Below, piece after piece: positions 22,037 to 33,571 of a DNA stretch of 64,000 nt. The stretch spans positions 19,711,998 through 19,775,997 of the forward strand of contig JAKZAP010000020.1 in assembly GCA_023053575.1 (NCBI GenBank), read 5' to 3'. The first letter of the stretch is position 1; each line of letters opens with the position of its first letter. A model generated the notes under the pieces. That model was not told the origin of the DNA. It did not search any database and saw only the letters and a list, made by a program, of their open reading frames with translations. This DNA comes from Branchinecta lynchi. Its lineage: Eukaryota; Arthropoda; Branchiopoda; Anostraca; Branchinectidae. Position numbers and translations under genes: made by a program.

Positions 22037-22521
22037 CTTTAGACAATGACCTATATGACGATTCAGTAATTTCAAGTCAGCATCGGGGTGGGGTCTTTGC
22101 GCTCGTGCAAACCAACTAATTCTTAATTTTAAATTTTGTACTTCGTCGGTGAGGATTCTTTTATTTGAGACGTATTACACGCAACTATATTGTCTCCCAC
22201 TTTTTGATAACTAGCTTGAGACGACGATGCGTAAACTATAAGTTTGTTTTAACAATACATTCCGTCATCTCCTTTCTTGTAATTGACGTAGTTACTCTGC
22301 TAGTCAAAAATTTTTAGAAAATGAAACGTTTACGTTATGAGAGGAAAGCTACATTTAGTTTTGTTACAAGGTTAGAAGTCTCCGAAAATCCACTTTTAAA
22401 GTAAATTCGTGAGAATGCAGAAAGCCGTTCCGGCCATTTCTACCGCCTTTTCCGTCGACTGTGCTCTAAACCCCAAGCCACCGAATGGATGAAACGATTG
22501 TATATATTTAGTAAAGAATAG
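22037..22521. other. Non-coding, nothing recognised
   Basis: No element ends seen. Any upstream part of the LINE at 22522 is absent or unrecognisable here. Confidence 0.35.
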
Positions 22522-22848
22522 TCCTGTATTACTCGACTTCAGCTCCCATCATTAAAGTTTCGAAGGCGCCGTAGTGACATAATTAACGCGTTTCGGATAA
22601 TTAAAGGAGCAGATGATGTTGACCCCAATTCATTTTTCAAATTCAGTCACTACCCCACAACCCGCCAACACCCTTACAAACTGTACCCTCCGAAACCACA
22701 TAAGAAAATTGGCCAGTGTTCATTCGTCAATAGGGTAACCGAACCGTGGAACAGTTTTCCAGCGGAAGTTGTTGATTCAAGCAGTATTCAAACGTTTAAG
22801 CGTGGTATAGTCGACACCCCATTTTACTCAGTTGCTTTTGTAGTCTGA
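22522..22848 (+). pseudogene. LINE reverse-transcriptase ORF, C-terminus
   Basis: A 108-codon stretch open from the TAG at 22519 to TGA at 22846-22848. It reads RLQLPSLKFRRRRSDIINAF, then KGADDVDPNSFFKFS, RVTEPWNSFPAEVVDSSSIQ and TFKRGI. The order RRR(S/G)DxIxxFxIxKG - xVDPxxFF - RVxxxWNSxPxxVVxxxSxxxFK is the well-known end of the CR1/L2/Jockey-type polymerase ORF. Upstream domains are missing (5' truncation). The 3' UTR runs to about 23040 and ends in TTGATTGATTGG-type repeats. Confidence 0.85.
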
Positions 22849-23040
22849 AAATTTGTTTACTTTTGTAGTGTATCAGTTTATGTGTGTGAAGTATATGTAA
22901 TCTGTTTGTACTTGTGTAAGTAACAGCGACAAGCTAAAAGCTTAACGCTAAATGAAATAATAAATAAATTAGTGTAGTTTCAATGTGTGATGTGTAGTAT
23001 CAGGAATTAAATAAATTGATTGATTGGTTGATTGAGTGAT
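22849..23040 (+). mobile_element. 3' UTR and tail of the LINE at 22522
   Basis: Non-coding tail ending AATTAAATAAATTGATTGAT followed by further TTGA units. It abuts the last 37 bases of an F2 element (GGTATCCCTCAACTTACG...GGGATCCCAAAAAG), so the LINE probably landed in F2. Confidence 0.7.
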
Positions 23041-23078
23041 AGGTATCCCTCAACTTACGTTTTGGGATCCCAAAAAGG
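23041..23078 (+). mobile_element. F2 3' terminus fragment
   Basis: AGGTATCCCTCAACTTACG, TTTTGGGATCCCAAAAAG: the exact 3' end seen at 47690-47708. The rest of this copy is not beside it. Confidence 0.75.
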
Positions 23079-23162
23079 ACGAAAAAAAGAAAACAAACTA
23101 TTTTCTTGCATGCTACGAAAAATGAGAAAAATACTGTTCGCAAGTCGGGCAGGACATATCTC

Positions 23163-24356
23163 TTTGAAGCTTAACTGAAAAGGCAGCTTATTTTTGCATC
23201 TGATATTTGAATAGCTTAGACCTTAGTTCCTTCTGCACCTCCAGAGGTGCTTAGGGCGTCCAAGAACAGCTGCCAGTCGTCTCCCCCCGAGGGGCTGCCC
23301 ACTCTCCATCACTTAGCGTCACCATGTTGTGCCACCCATCCGCCACGCGCGCCACCCACCCGCCTCTTGCTCAAAAACAGATATTTTCTGCCACGCGCGC
23401 CACCCTTCTGCCACGAACGCGAACCTTCTGCCACCCGCCCGCCACTTGCTCAAAAATAGCTATTTTCCGCCTCAAAAATAGCTATTTTCCGCCACGCGCG
23501 CCACCCATCCGCCACACGCGCCACCCGGTGTACACCGATTTTGAGAGTGGGCAAGTTGGGCAACCACTCGATCTTCCTATTGGGGCTGGATAGACGCGTT
23601 GAGATTGTGAAGATCGGACTGGTACGTACGGCGAAGAGTGTTCTTCGCCCTCTTCGTCTGGATCCCTCCGGATACCACTGGAGGATAGCGTTGGGGAGTC
23701 TTGTCCTTCCCATCCTGACTGTATGGCCTAGATACCTCTAGCGGCCGATCTTGAAGACTTCAATAATAAGGGGTTGCACTGTCATCTGTCCAATAGCCAG
23801 GATGTGAACCTTTCTGTCCAGTGCATGTTTAAGATCCGCCTAACGCAGGTGTTTTATACATTTGAAAATACTAAATGGCTCTAATAAAATGTAGCTGACT
23901 TATCCGTTTGCAGTTTACACCATCAAATATGATTCGCAGTCGGCTTGGTATGTACTGAATTGTTTTTACTCATCTTCGAGATTTTGTATTTTTTCACCCA
24001 GGGCTGAATTACAACCTTCAGAATGTGCGCTGCTTGCCAAACAACCAAAATTCACCCATATGCAGAAAGTTTGAATTTCACGGTTAAAGATGATAAGCTA
24101 CAAAAGTCACGGCTGAAGAAAGAAGAAATTATGAACAAAAAGAACCTGCCATTTGTAGTACATTTTCGGCAACGGCTTACCTTTTTATTAGCTAAATATT
24201 CCAAGATCAGAGGTACCACAAATTCGAAAAAAAATTCATCCGCTGAATCGATTATCTGCAGATGGCGGAAAGATGAAGGAACGAACTTTTATAGGTTTCA
24301 GACCTATTTAAGTGAAGTCAGACCTCAGACCTCAGCTCTTTTCGGTTAAGCTTTAA
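23163..24356. mobile_element. TTAA-target MITE, copy C3, interrupted
   Basis: Left end TTGAAGCTTAACTGAAAAGG and right end CTTTTCGGTTAAGCTTTAA match the C1 element ends. The right part keeps GAGGTACCACAAATTC and the left part keeps CAGCTTATTTTTGC. About 0.7 kb in between is foreign, including the CGCC minisatellite and a hammerhead-element-like tail (TAGCTGACTTATCCGTTTGC near 23891). Confidence 0.55.
23335..23530. repeat. GC-rich minisatellite
   Basis: Irregular array of GCCACGCGCGCCACCC, CTTCTGCCAC and TTGCTCAAAAATAGCTATTT units. The last contains the palindrome AAAATAGCTATTTT and occurs twice in tandem near 23450-23490. Flanked by CGAGGGGCTGCCCACTCTCC on the left and GAGAGTGGGCAAGTTGGGC on the right, an imperfect inverted repeat. 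Confidence 0.7.
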
Positions 24357-24359
24357 GTA

Positions 24360-25480
24360 GGCTACTACAATGTTCACCGATTTTGAGTACAAAACTAAAA
24401 TAACTCTATAGCTGTTTGCACCAACAGCGAATTCCTCAAGTGCAATGAGTTGTTGCACGAAAATACATTAGCTACTCATGAAAGACGATACAATAATTTT
24501 TTTTTTTCAAGCTACGAAAAGTCAGAAAACGTTATTCAGAAGGTTCAAGAGCGGGACTACAGCTCTTTAAGCGTGTTCATAACTGATGTTCACCAATTTT
24601 TACGACAAAACTGAAATAATTATGCAGCTGGTGTAGACCACACAGAAATTCTTGGAAGTACAATGACCCGTTGAACAAAATGTATCTACCCACGATAAAG
24701 AAAGAAAAAGCATCATACTAAAAAAAACTGTTTTATTCTATAGTAAGTAAGTAATTTATTTGTAACTCGCCATTTCGAAAAAGCGGAGTAAATAAAAGAA
24801 AAGAAGAAAAGATATTTAAAATAAATTATAGAGATAATTTTTATGACAAAAAAGAAACATGCTATTCACGGAGTTTCGGCTCTCAACTCAAAATATCCCT
24901 TCAAGTACTAGAATGTGAAGACAAAAGATTATACGACAAAACTGAAATAAATATAGGCTACAGCTTGTTTACACCATATTACACCTACAAGTACAATCAC
25001 CTGTTATACCCACGAATCCCGAAGAAAAAGGATCATAAAATAAAGTAAAATTATTTATGAAAAGTAAAAATGCTATTCAGGAAGTTAGAATTAAAAATAT
25101 CCCTTCAAGTATTAAAATGTACACTAAATTTGACTATACAATTTAAAGAATTACAGAGCTGGGGCATTTCTTTAAATCTTATAAATATATTATATACGGA
25201 CGCAAATTCCTACAATATAGGCTACACTTATCTTGTCACTAATGTAGCGATAGGCTACTACCCACGTTTGGAAGCAAAAACAAATACAAATTATTTTAAG
25301 AAAGTCAAAATTTACGTAAATTTCTATTTAATCCAGCCAAAGCCTTATAGAAGACACACACTAGCCACTAAATATACATGCTATAGTAAGGAAATCATTA
25401 TCGAACGGCAAGTCATCCCTCCACTTGTTCCACAACGGCAGAGAAAGGTAGAACACTGAAGCAGAAAGAGTCAAAATTGG
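24360..25480. repeat. Degenerate tandem region
   Basis: GTTCACCGATTTTGAGTACA, with ACAAAACTGAAATAA, then a TTTACACCA-like and a TTCCT(A/C)AAGTACAATG-like phrase, recurs near 24370, 24590, 24930 and more weakly 25180. Units are 215-330 bases and strongly diverged. A 129-codon frame (25070-25459) lies across it and looks fortuitous: no motif, skewed composition. Confidence 0.45.
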
Positions 25481-26638
25481 CTGTCGAAAAATAAAACGAA
25501 GAAGGAATTAGGCTATAAATCATACATAAACAAATATTTTCACCCACTTACATAGTATGTCGAATCCGAAGTTTGTTGTTAAAAAAATTCCACACACGAC
25601 ATGTAGGTACGCTATCCAAGTCCAACGGTAATTTTTTAGCAACACAGATAAAAGTCTACGGCTGTCTACCCTAAAATTCATCATTGCGGTACAGAAACCT
25701 GTTCTGAAAACCATCGTAAGATTCTGACGTGAAGGCCTCAAGCGACCATAACCGAAAAAGATTGCGGTCTTGAACGTCACGAATGCCATTCCTTCTCAAG
25801 TCGGTATCCAAAACTGGATTTCTTAATCCTAATCCAATCTTCAGCTTTTGCTTCGTGGAAACACACCCTCTGTTGTTGTCCATGGTCAAGACGAGAAAAG
25901 CTTTCATGCATCAAAGAACGCCGTACGAAATAGCAACTACTTTCGACCAAGAAAGACAATAAAAATGAAAGAAGAAATTCCAAATAGTATTATATGCCGC
26001 TTCTCTCCGGTCACGGACAGTCAGAACGGGTATATAGCCAAACAGTATCGCTGGACTTGAAGATCCAACTGCCCACGACCCAAGTATTTTGCCTTCTTTT
26101 CTCTCCCCCTTTATTTCAGTACACACTATGTAATGCGCCCCGGCACTTGCTCATCAACTAGTTTGTCCGAGGATCAAATATTTCGGTAGGTCGACCACTA
26201 CCGTATCTTCACCGCCTACCAGATCAGAACCTATTGGTGCAGCTAGCGCAGATAGCTGGTACACGTAATTTCAAATCCAAGTCCTTAAATGCGAAGAGGA
26301 TGTTGACCAACGCTTTTCCTGGGCTTTTCCGCGTTAACACTATTTAATACGAAGATTGGGCTTAATGGTTCAAACTAATAGACAAATAATGCTTTCCTTT
26401 TCTAGATCAAATTAGCCTAAAGAAGCTGTACAACTTGAATAACTATATAACTGAAAACTATTCAAATTTCAAAAGGTGAGAAATCGCCCGCAGAAATACT
26501 TCTTTTGAAGACTTTCCTTCCTGATACATTTGTTTTACTTTCAAAAGCCTCTCCTTCAAATCTCTGTGCACTTTACAACGACAGATTTGACCCTACCCTC
26601 AGGACGAGAATCAGACCTGCTCTGCTCTGGAATGACTA
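25481..26638. other. Non-coding, nothing classified
   Basis: 25915-25985 repeats the AGCAACTACTTTCGACCAAG phrase found near the left edge of the window. Overlapping short frames around 25670-26126 on both strands have no family features. Confidence 0.35.
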
Positions 26639-26965
26639 ATGCCCGGGCCACATTCAGTCACACCTGTACGTAATTTGGTTCGTTAATTTGGTTATTACCC
26701 ACTCTTACGTTTCATCCTGCTCACACCTGGAACGAAGAAATTCAAGATATATTACCACCATCATCACTCAAACGTAAACAGAACTGGCTAAGATCAGCGA
26801 CTCTGGTCTGTGATTGGTCCAAAAAGATACGTTTCAAAATGGCGGAGATGGATTTTTCCATCTCGACAATCTTACGTTTTCAGCATCTTTTCTTCCCAAT
26901 TTTAACCGTCAGACTTATTACCGGCGTTATTACTAGGTGTGACTATAGTGGGGCCCGGGCATAAT
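26639..26965. mobile_element. TIR MITE with GCCCGGGC ends
   Basis: TAATGCCCGGGCCACATTC on the left mirrors GTGGGGCCCGGGCATAATC on the right. CAGTCACACCT and AGGTGTGACTATAG form a second inverted pair just inside. No target duplication was clear. Inside are ATTGGTCC and CAAAATGGCGGAG, which look promoter-like but are probably incidental. Confidence 0.6.
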
Positions 26966-27366
26966 CCTCTTGGGGACGTAAGATTTCTTGGGTGGCGGAC
27001 AACACCCTTCTCGTACTTCAAGAATTAGATCTGAAACTACCTGCTCCAGCTACTGCGCTACTAACACTAACGTCTAACAGGTTCTGGTCTGGTTGGCGGC
27101 GAACACATGGTAGCAGTCGACCGCGGTGGCGGTGAAACACTGCTACCGAAAAGATTCGCAATTGCTAATTATTCGCTGATGATTCATTAACGCACGGAAT
27201 TTACAACTCTCAGGATAGTGGAACTGCAGAATAGAGACAGGCGATGAGTTAAAGGGGGTTAGAAGCTTCGGAATGATCACCTGAAGGAAGTAAGCGTTTC
27301 TGCAGTTTTATTTGTGAGACTTGCGCAAGAAAGAGCTCGCATATATGCGAGAATATTAGGGGGATA

Positions 27367-27807
27367 TTGCAGGAATATTGTATGGGAGGTCAGATGTTCA
27401 CCAACATGATACGGATACGCAGAAATGCTCAGGCTCCTCGGCTAGTTTCAAGCAGACAGGCCCGTATCCAGGAATTTTTTTCGGGGGCGTTTTGCCTTTC
27501 GGGGGGGGGGGGGGTTTGCCTGCGGGTCGGACAAAAAAGTAAAAAAAATACATAGATCAGAGGGAAAAGCCTGTAAAATTGACTATTTTTTTGTGTTTCG
27601 GGGGAGGGGGGGTCAACCCCCTACCCCCCCCCTGGATACGGCCTTGCAAGCAGACCTTCTTTTTCACCTATTTACAAGCTTCCAAGCTTTCGAATAAACT
27701 TAGTAGCGGTATTAAGGAAATGGGTAATTTTAACCAGTTTAAGACTGATTTACGTACGGAGTTGATCCATTTCGACAGGTGTACTTTCGAAACAAATTAA
27801 ATAAACT
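27367..27807 (+). pseudogene. LINE C-terminus split by a MITE
   Basis: Before the MITE at 27457 a frame reads MFTNMIRIRRNAQAPRL (from 27394). After it, another reads QTFFFTYLQASKLSNKLSSG then IKEMGNFNQFKTDLRTELI, ending at TAA near 27798. Together they match the end of CR1/L2-type ORFs: an HxYxTRxxxxL-like stretch, a weak WNxL-like site (here SNKL), then IKxxxSFxxFKxxL. The two halves are in different frames, so the copy was dead apart from the insertion. The tail continues toward 28000. Confidence 0.6.
27457..27646. mobile_element. hAT-type MITE, 190 bp
   Basis: Ends CAGGCCCGTATCCAGGAAT and CCTGGATACGGCCTTG, with a perfect target duplication CAAGCAGA at 27449-27456 and 27647-27654. G runs inside the left end and C runs inside the right end. 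Nearly the same length and sequence as 31317-31506. Confidence 0.92.
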
Positions 27808-28009
27808 TTCCTTAGGTTATTTTTCTGTAATTGTTGTTGTTGTTGTTTTGTTTTTTTGGGGGGTCACGCAAGGTAATGTTTTTTATTTATCTTTTCGGGG
27901 TGTTTCGTTACTACATTCATACATTTCATTTTCCGTATTCTGTCATCTTCTTTTCTTTTTTTTTCTATAAATTAGCACATCCTCGCAAGCTCCGCTTTTG
28001 TTGTGCTAA

Positions 28010-28180
28010 TCGAGACGGATGAAAACTTCAATATAATCTTATAGAACTTAATTAGGACTATAGAGCTATCCGTAGCTTTTTAGAATAATGCTACCATGTA
28101 CAGAACCTACAACTATTTGCTAAGTTACGTACTGCGTTTCGTTATTATTTGTAATCGTTGCGACACTTAATTCTATGAGA
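28010..28180. repeat. Repeat A, weak partial copy
   Basis: GAGACGGATGAAAACTT, ATAATCTTATAG, TATAGAGCTATCCGTAGCTT and CGACACTTAATTCTA follow the order seen at 11330-11500 and 44890-45070. Confidence 0.5.
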
Positions 28181-28648
28181 CAGTGATAATGGGTAAGTTA
28201 AAGCAGAAGTTGCATTAAACAGTTTCAAATCCAACATTGCAACAAGACCAAAGGTTTCGATGGGATCCCACGAATTTAATATATGATCAAGACAAATCGG
28301 TCTTGTAGATATCCGGTCTTCGTCAGACTCCTTGAACATTTCTACTATTAAGATTTAGAAACAGAAGAAGGCCAGTGGCTAATCATCGAGAAAACCAAGT
28401 TCAGATATGAATTCAGCATGTGCTTATTTACTCCTAGGCTATACGTCATATCTACTTTGACGAAATTGATCAAATCCTCTTGCCTTACTTCTGCCAAATC
28501 TCCGGTTAAGACTGGATTCCGGGCGAACTACTTGTCTTGCAAAAACTAAAGCTCAAACACGAGTTCAGCGTATCTCTTTAGCCCTATATCTAATCAACTT
28601 CAGATAAAACTGTTTTTTCGACCCTTAATTTGAAACCCCACCCCTTTA

Positions 28649-31046
28649 CAGGGTTCGTGCGCTTGCTCTTCCACGTTTTTCCCTGACTTTTCCCTGACTT
28701 CCCTGACCTTTTTTGGTGATTTTCCCTGACCTTTTCCATCAGTTTTCCAACACCTTTCGATTAGCTCAGTGAACAAATTAACTCATTTACTGAAAAACAA
28801 GAGCTGGAAGCTCGTATGGCACTTGCAAGGCTGGGACAGAGGATTAAAGTATGAACTCGTCAATTCGTGGGTTTGTTGTGATCATATGTAAGCAAAATCC
28901 TTGAGATAAGAACGGTCATGGGTCCTTGGAAATCACGAGAATGTATTGTTCTTAAAATCTATTTTATTTTCCTGAAGCACAAATGATGATAAGCTCATTG
29001 GAATCAAGAAAATGTATATTTTGCTCAAAATTATTGTTTGTATTTTAAGAAACTCAGTTGTAAGCAAAACCCGTGAGGCAAAAATGATCACGGGCCCTTG
29101 GGGATCATGAATATCTTTCGTTTGGTTAACGTATTCTTTTACTTTTCGGTTAAGAAACGCACTTTAAGGGTGCTAAAAATTAGTTTAACACCTTTGAGTC
29201 AAATGTAAACTTTGCTTAAAAGCATTTTCTGTACTTTGTGCTTAGGATTAGTACTTTAAGGTTAGGATTAGTAATTTGAAGGGACGGTTGGATCTGAGAA
29301 GTGACAATTTCTGATCCAATCTTGTCAAGTTTCTAATGTTCAAGCCAAGTTTCATCACGATGTAAATTATGGATCTAGAACATCTGGAATTACCTTAGTT
29401 CGCGATCACCGAAATTCCAGACCCCACCCACCAACTCTCCTCACAGTTCCCGAACCCGGTCCGATTTTGTCACTGATGTATATAGTTCTTGTCGTTGTTC
29501 TTCCCACCAAGTTTCATCACAATCGCTCCACTCTAAGCGTGTCACAAGATCCCCCCCCCCCACATTCATCGGATCCGGTCCGGACTTAAAATGGGACATC
29601 CGAGACATGAGGTCTTGCTAAATATCATGTTTCGTTAAGATCCGACAACTCGTTCAAGAGTTATACATACATCAAGATTCCAAATTTCCCCTCCCTCCAC
29701 TCCCCACGATGGTTGGGTCGGAGAACTTATTATTTCTAAACAATCCCGTCAAGTCTCTAACGTTCAAGCCAAGTTTCATCGTCCTAGCACATCTGGAAAT
29801 ACCTTAGATCGCGGAAGCCCGATTTCCGGACCCCCCCCCCCCCTCTAAATCCCCCCACAGTGCCCAAATTCGATCCGGTTCTATCACAGAGTATCTAGTT
29901 CTTGTGCTTGTCCTTCCCACCAAGTTTCATCCCAATCGCTCGACTCTAAGCGTCTCACAAGATTTCCGGTCCCCCCCCCCCACATTTATCGGATCCGGCT
30001 TTAAATGGGTCATTCGGGGCACGAGCTCTTTCCAAATATCAAGTTTCGTTAAGATCCGATGATCCGTTCCAATGTTAAACATTCCTCAAGATTCCGGATT
30101 CCCCCTCCTTCCACTCCCCCTACAGTGGTCGGATGGGGAAGTTGACTATTCCCAGGTTAATCTGGTCGGATCCCTGACTTGCCTGTCAAGTTTCATAGTC
30201 CTAGCCCACCTGGAAGTAACTTAACTCCGAATCATTGGAATTCCGGAAACCCCCTCCAACTCCCCCATAGTGCACGAATCCTGTCCGGCTCTGTCAATGA
30301 TGTATCTAGGGCTCGTGCTTGTTCCTCCCACCAAGTTTCATCCCGATCGCTCCACTCTAAGCGTGTCACATGATTTCCGGCCAGCCCCTTTCTACTCCCC
30401 CCCCCCCCACATTCATTGTATTCGGTCCGCACTTGAAATAGTACATATGAGATCCGAGGCCTCTCAAAATATCAAGTCACTAAGATCCAATCACCCGTTC
30501 GAAAGTTATGCATGTCTCTAAATTGCGGATTCCGGCTCCCCTGCCTCCCCCCACGATGGTCGGATCGAGCAAGTGATTGTTTCCAAGTTTGTTTGAACGG
30601 GTCCCTAATATGCCTGCCAAGTTTCATCGTCCTAGCACATCTGAAAGTACCCTAACTCGCAAACACCGGACTGACCGACCAACCGACAGACCGACGGAAA
30701 AGTGGTCGGATTATGGCACTTGGCCGGAAGGCAAGTGCCATAAAAACTGAACAAAACATCCATCAGCTTCGTAAAGCCGTTCAAACAGTACGAGAAATTA
30801 ACAATGCGATTCCTCATTCCACAAACTGGGACGGCTCAAAGAACAGAGTTATCAACTCATAAACTTTGGACAGAGAACCGACGAAAAAGAAAATTCCAGT
30901 AAAAAAAAAACTTGATGCATAAGTATAGCTGAACTTTTCCATTAATTTCCCTGACCTTCTGCAACTTTTCACGATTTTCCCTGATTTCCCTGACCAAAAA
31001 AAAATTCCCTGACTTTTCCCTGATTTCCAGAGCCGCACGAACCCTG
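28649..31046. mobile_element. TIR element (CAGGGTTCGTGCG ends)
   Basis: Left CAGGGTTCGTGCGC and right GCCGCACGAACCCTG are inverted. CTTTA flanks it on both sides (28644-28648 and 31047-31051), a 5-base duplication, shorter than the 8 usual for hAT. Subterminal TTTTCCCTGACTTTTCCCTG repeats occur at both ends in the same strand sense. About 1.95 kb of the interior is an F1 element, so its own length is roughly 450 bases. Confidence 0.7.
28797..30745 (+). mobile_element. F1 element, complete, about 1.95 kb
   Basis: Starts ACAAGAGCTGGAAGCTCGTA, then TGGCACTTGCAAGG. It runs through AAGCAAAACCCGTGAGGC-type sequence, then units around 29440-30640 with CCAAGTTTCATC, TCTAAGCGTGTCACAAGAT and GATCCGATCACCCGTTC. 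It ends with a short CCGACCAACCGACAGACC stretch and TATGGCACTTGGCCGGAAGG followed by CAAGTGCCATAAAAA. No reading frame with helicase or Rep features. Confidence 0.75.
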
Positions 31047-31316
31047 CTTTATATACTGATATGGGGTCCGTCTACGATCCCGACCTGTACTTTGAACCAA
31101 AGGATCCTCAAACAAAGTTTGAACAAAATATCTCAATCCCGTCGAGAGTTATTGTGCTAACAGAAGGACGGACAAACTTTCCGAAATTATAGGGTCACTT
31201 ACGTTTCGGAACGCCAAAAAGAATTTGCAAGTTCCTAATAATACCGACATAGACATTATTATCCCAACTATAGCTTTCGGGGGGATTGTATCTGGTTATA
31301 ATGTGTTATCTGAAGT

Positions 31317-31506
31317 CAGGCCCGTATCCAGGAATTTATTTCGGGGGGGGGGGGAGGGGCTTTCGGGGGGGGGGGGTTGCCTGCGGGCTGGACAAAAAAG
31401 GACAGAAAAGACATAAATCAGATGGAAAAGCCTATAAAAATGACTATTTTTGTATGTTTCGGGGGGGGGGGGTCCATCCCCTCCCCCCCCCCTAGATACG
31501 GCCTTG
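31317..31506. mobile_element. hAT-type MITE, 190 bp
   Basis: Ends CAGGCCCGTATCCAGGAAT and CCTAGATACGGCCTTG. Flanks TCTGAAGT (31309-31316) and TCTGTAGT (31507-31514) form an 8-base duplication with one change. Homologous throughout to the copy at 27457. Confidence 0.88.
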
Positions 31507-31639
31507 TCTGTAGTATATGTAAACTACAACAACAAAATGAAATGAATGAAGGTCCAACTAACGAAAGACCATGGTATCGGCCCGTCTTATAGTACATAAC
31601 ATAAGCATCAATTACCGATTCAAATTCTATATATATATA

Positions 31640-31790
31640 AATTCAATATTTGGAAACAAAATGTGAACGACAGAGTAGTGGTGGTAAACTGATGGTAAAG
31701 CCGTTTATTTTGTTTTCCTTCCCATGTTTTGTGTCGTGCGGCGTTGGGCTTAATAAACATTATTATCATAACTCTATTATTAATCAATAT
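31640..31790 (+). mobile_element. LINE 3' tail
   Basis: CTTCCCATGTTTTGTGTCGT, GGGCTTAATAAACATTATTA and TCATAA: an AATAAA signal followed by an ATT-type simple repeat. Coding part absent. Confidence 0.45.
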
Positions 31791-32039
31791 ACATATATCA
31801 TACAGATGCATAGGCTATGTCTGCAATCAGGAATGGATGTCTCAGGGCAAATGTTGGAGATTGAGTGTTATGTTTCAATAAAGAAGAAAGGAATCTCCCG
31901 TATAACTGCAACTTTTTGCCCTTTCAACCTTGTGCAAAGTTATCTTCAATTACCCAGGACCTTCACGTTTCTGCCCTTGACCATTTCTCCGCACTCCGTC
32001 TAGGAAGAAGATATTTTAGACCCGATTAGTCCCATTTCT

Positions 32040-32190
32040 TTTCTTCTTTTAAATGTTTATTTTTTTATCTCGTGCATTTACTACATTATTGAAAGCTCAG
32101 TGTATTTTTTTCCTTTTTTTGGTCTATACTGCACTATTTCCTCTCCTTAAGTGCGTTAATAAAATCATCATCATCATCATCATCAAAGTG
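32040..32190 (+). mobile_element. LINE 3' tail with ATC repeats
   Basis: T-rich 3' UTR ending CCTTAAGTGCGTTAATAAAA and then seven ATC units. Distinct from the ATTC-ended tails elsewhere in the window. Confidence 0.5.
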
Positions 32191-33149
32191 GTTAGATTCC
32201 TCAAGCTGTCGATAAAACACAGGGATCATTTTGTGAGGTTTTGTTCTTGTTTGTACTGCTCTTCGGTTTTTAGCGTAATAAATACCATATCATGTATATA
32301 AATATATCTGGAAATATAGTTCAACAATAGGCAAATCTATGTACTAGCACATCAGCAAAAATCATCCGGACACAAACCATACTTGCGAATCTCCTATCTG
32401 TTCCAAATGTCAAAAGACGGCCTTCATTCGCCATGTCACGTACTCCATTCTAGCAAAAAAAAAGCCCCGCTAGCATCTTTCCGAACACCCCCTGACCGAG
32501 CCAGCGAGACGCGATAAATCTCGAATGAATGAATGAAAGAAATTTATATTTGCCCCAGTCAACGATAAGCTGAGTTGAATGGAATGCCACACTGGTAGAA
32601 AGGGGCGATTCGGCGTGAGATACACCGGCTAACTTCGTGAACATTAGGTAACCCAGGTGCAAAAAGCTACAATCGTTGTTTATATCAGTACAAAGGGACA
32701 AACTGGTAGATTTCACTGACCAGTGGCAGGAGGTTGGAATACACCCTTAGAGTATCTCGTAGAGTATAGCCTACTGACGGACGTGCTAGTTTAGCGTCTT
32801 TCTTTTAAAAGGATAGTTTACACTAGCAAAAGCATGGTATTGGCAACTGACAGGTTGCGTACGTAATCCCTTGAATCTGGAAGTTAAAATATTACGAAGA
32901 AGTCAAGTTTCTAAAATTTTGCTTCGGTATAATAGTTATGAATTTTCATTGCGTAGATTCGAATGTGCCATGCGATAAAGCTGCGCTTCACTCGAAGCAG
33001 ATTTGAAGCGGCAAAATCATTCTTCGTGCGTCGAGCGCGACAAAGTCAAGAAAAATTGTTCAGCCTGTCGTCATGATTGCCAATATAAATGAGGGCGACA
33101 TCCCTCACTTGCATTTCAGATCTCCAAATTTTATCTGACTCCCCTTAAC
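32191..33149. other. Non-coding, nothing classified
   Basis: Contains a GAATGAATGAATGAAAGAAA stretch near 32524, possibly a LINE tail on the minus strand. No exon or TIR pair seen. Confidence 0.35.
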
Positions 33150-33522
33150 TAGTGTTGGTCGATATTCAATATCCATAACGATACATCGATATATCGTACC
33201 GTATATCAATCTCGAATATCGAAAGGTATATATCGATATCTAAAACGATATTTGTTCATTTATAATTATTGTAAATCATCCAACATAAGTTACATTTATA
33301 TATCCGAAACTGGAGCTATGTTCTTCGTAATTCAATTTTTATTTATTAGAAATTTGAGTTGACGCATTATGCTTTTTTACGATGATTTTGCTCTTAAATT
33401 TTGGCGAAACGAGACGTATTAGCAAAACGTTGTCTAAAAATATCGATATAGATATACCGGTATCGAAAGAGAAAATATCGATATACTGATCCATCGAAAA
33501 TTCCAAATATCGCCCAACACTA
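33150..33522. mobile_element. TIR element rich in ATCGAT
   Basis: TAGTGTTGGTCGATATT on the left mirrors AAATATCGCCCAACACTA on the right. The body is dominated by TATCGATAT and GATATATCG motifs. These ends resemble a widespread class of hAT MITEs in animals. No target duplication was seen. Confidence 0.7.
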
Positions 33523-33571
33523 CAGATTGCAGCCGAAAGAGCTGAGTCATGACTAAACTTGACTCAAAACT

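Larger units (their letters stand above)
28241..31221 (+). mobile_element. F2 element split by nested insertions
   Basis: Left part 28241-28648 starts AACAAGACCAAAGGTTTCGA. Right part 31047-31221 carries CCGTCTACGATCCCGACCTG, AGAGTTATTGTGCTAACAGA and a worn 3' end ACTTACGTTTCGGAACGCCA. The two are colinear with intact F2 copies and are separated by the TIR element at 28649-31046. Confidence 0.7.

Noticed and set aside
25070..25459. 129-codon plus-strand frame
   Set aside because: Spans diverged tandem units and has a skewed I/K/Y composition expected from AT-rich DNA. No motif.
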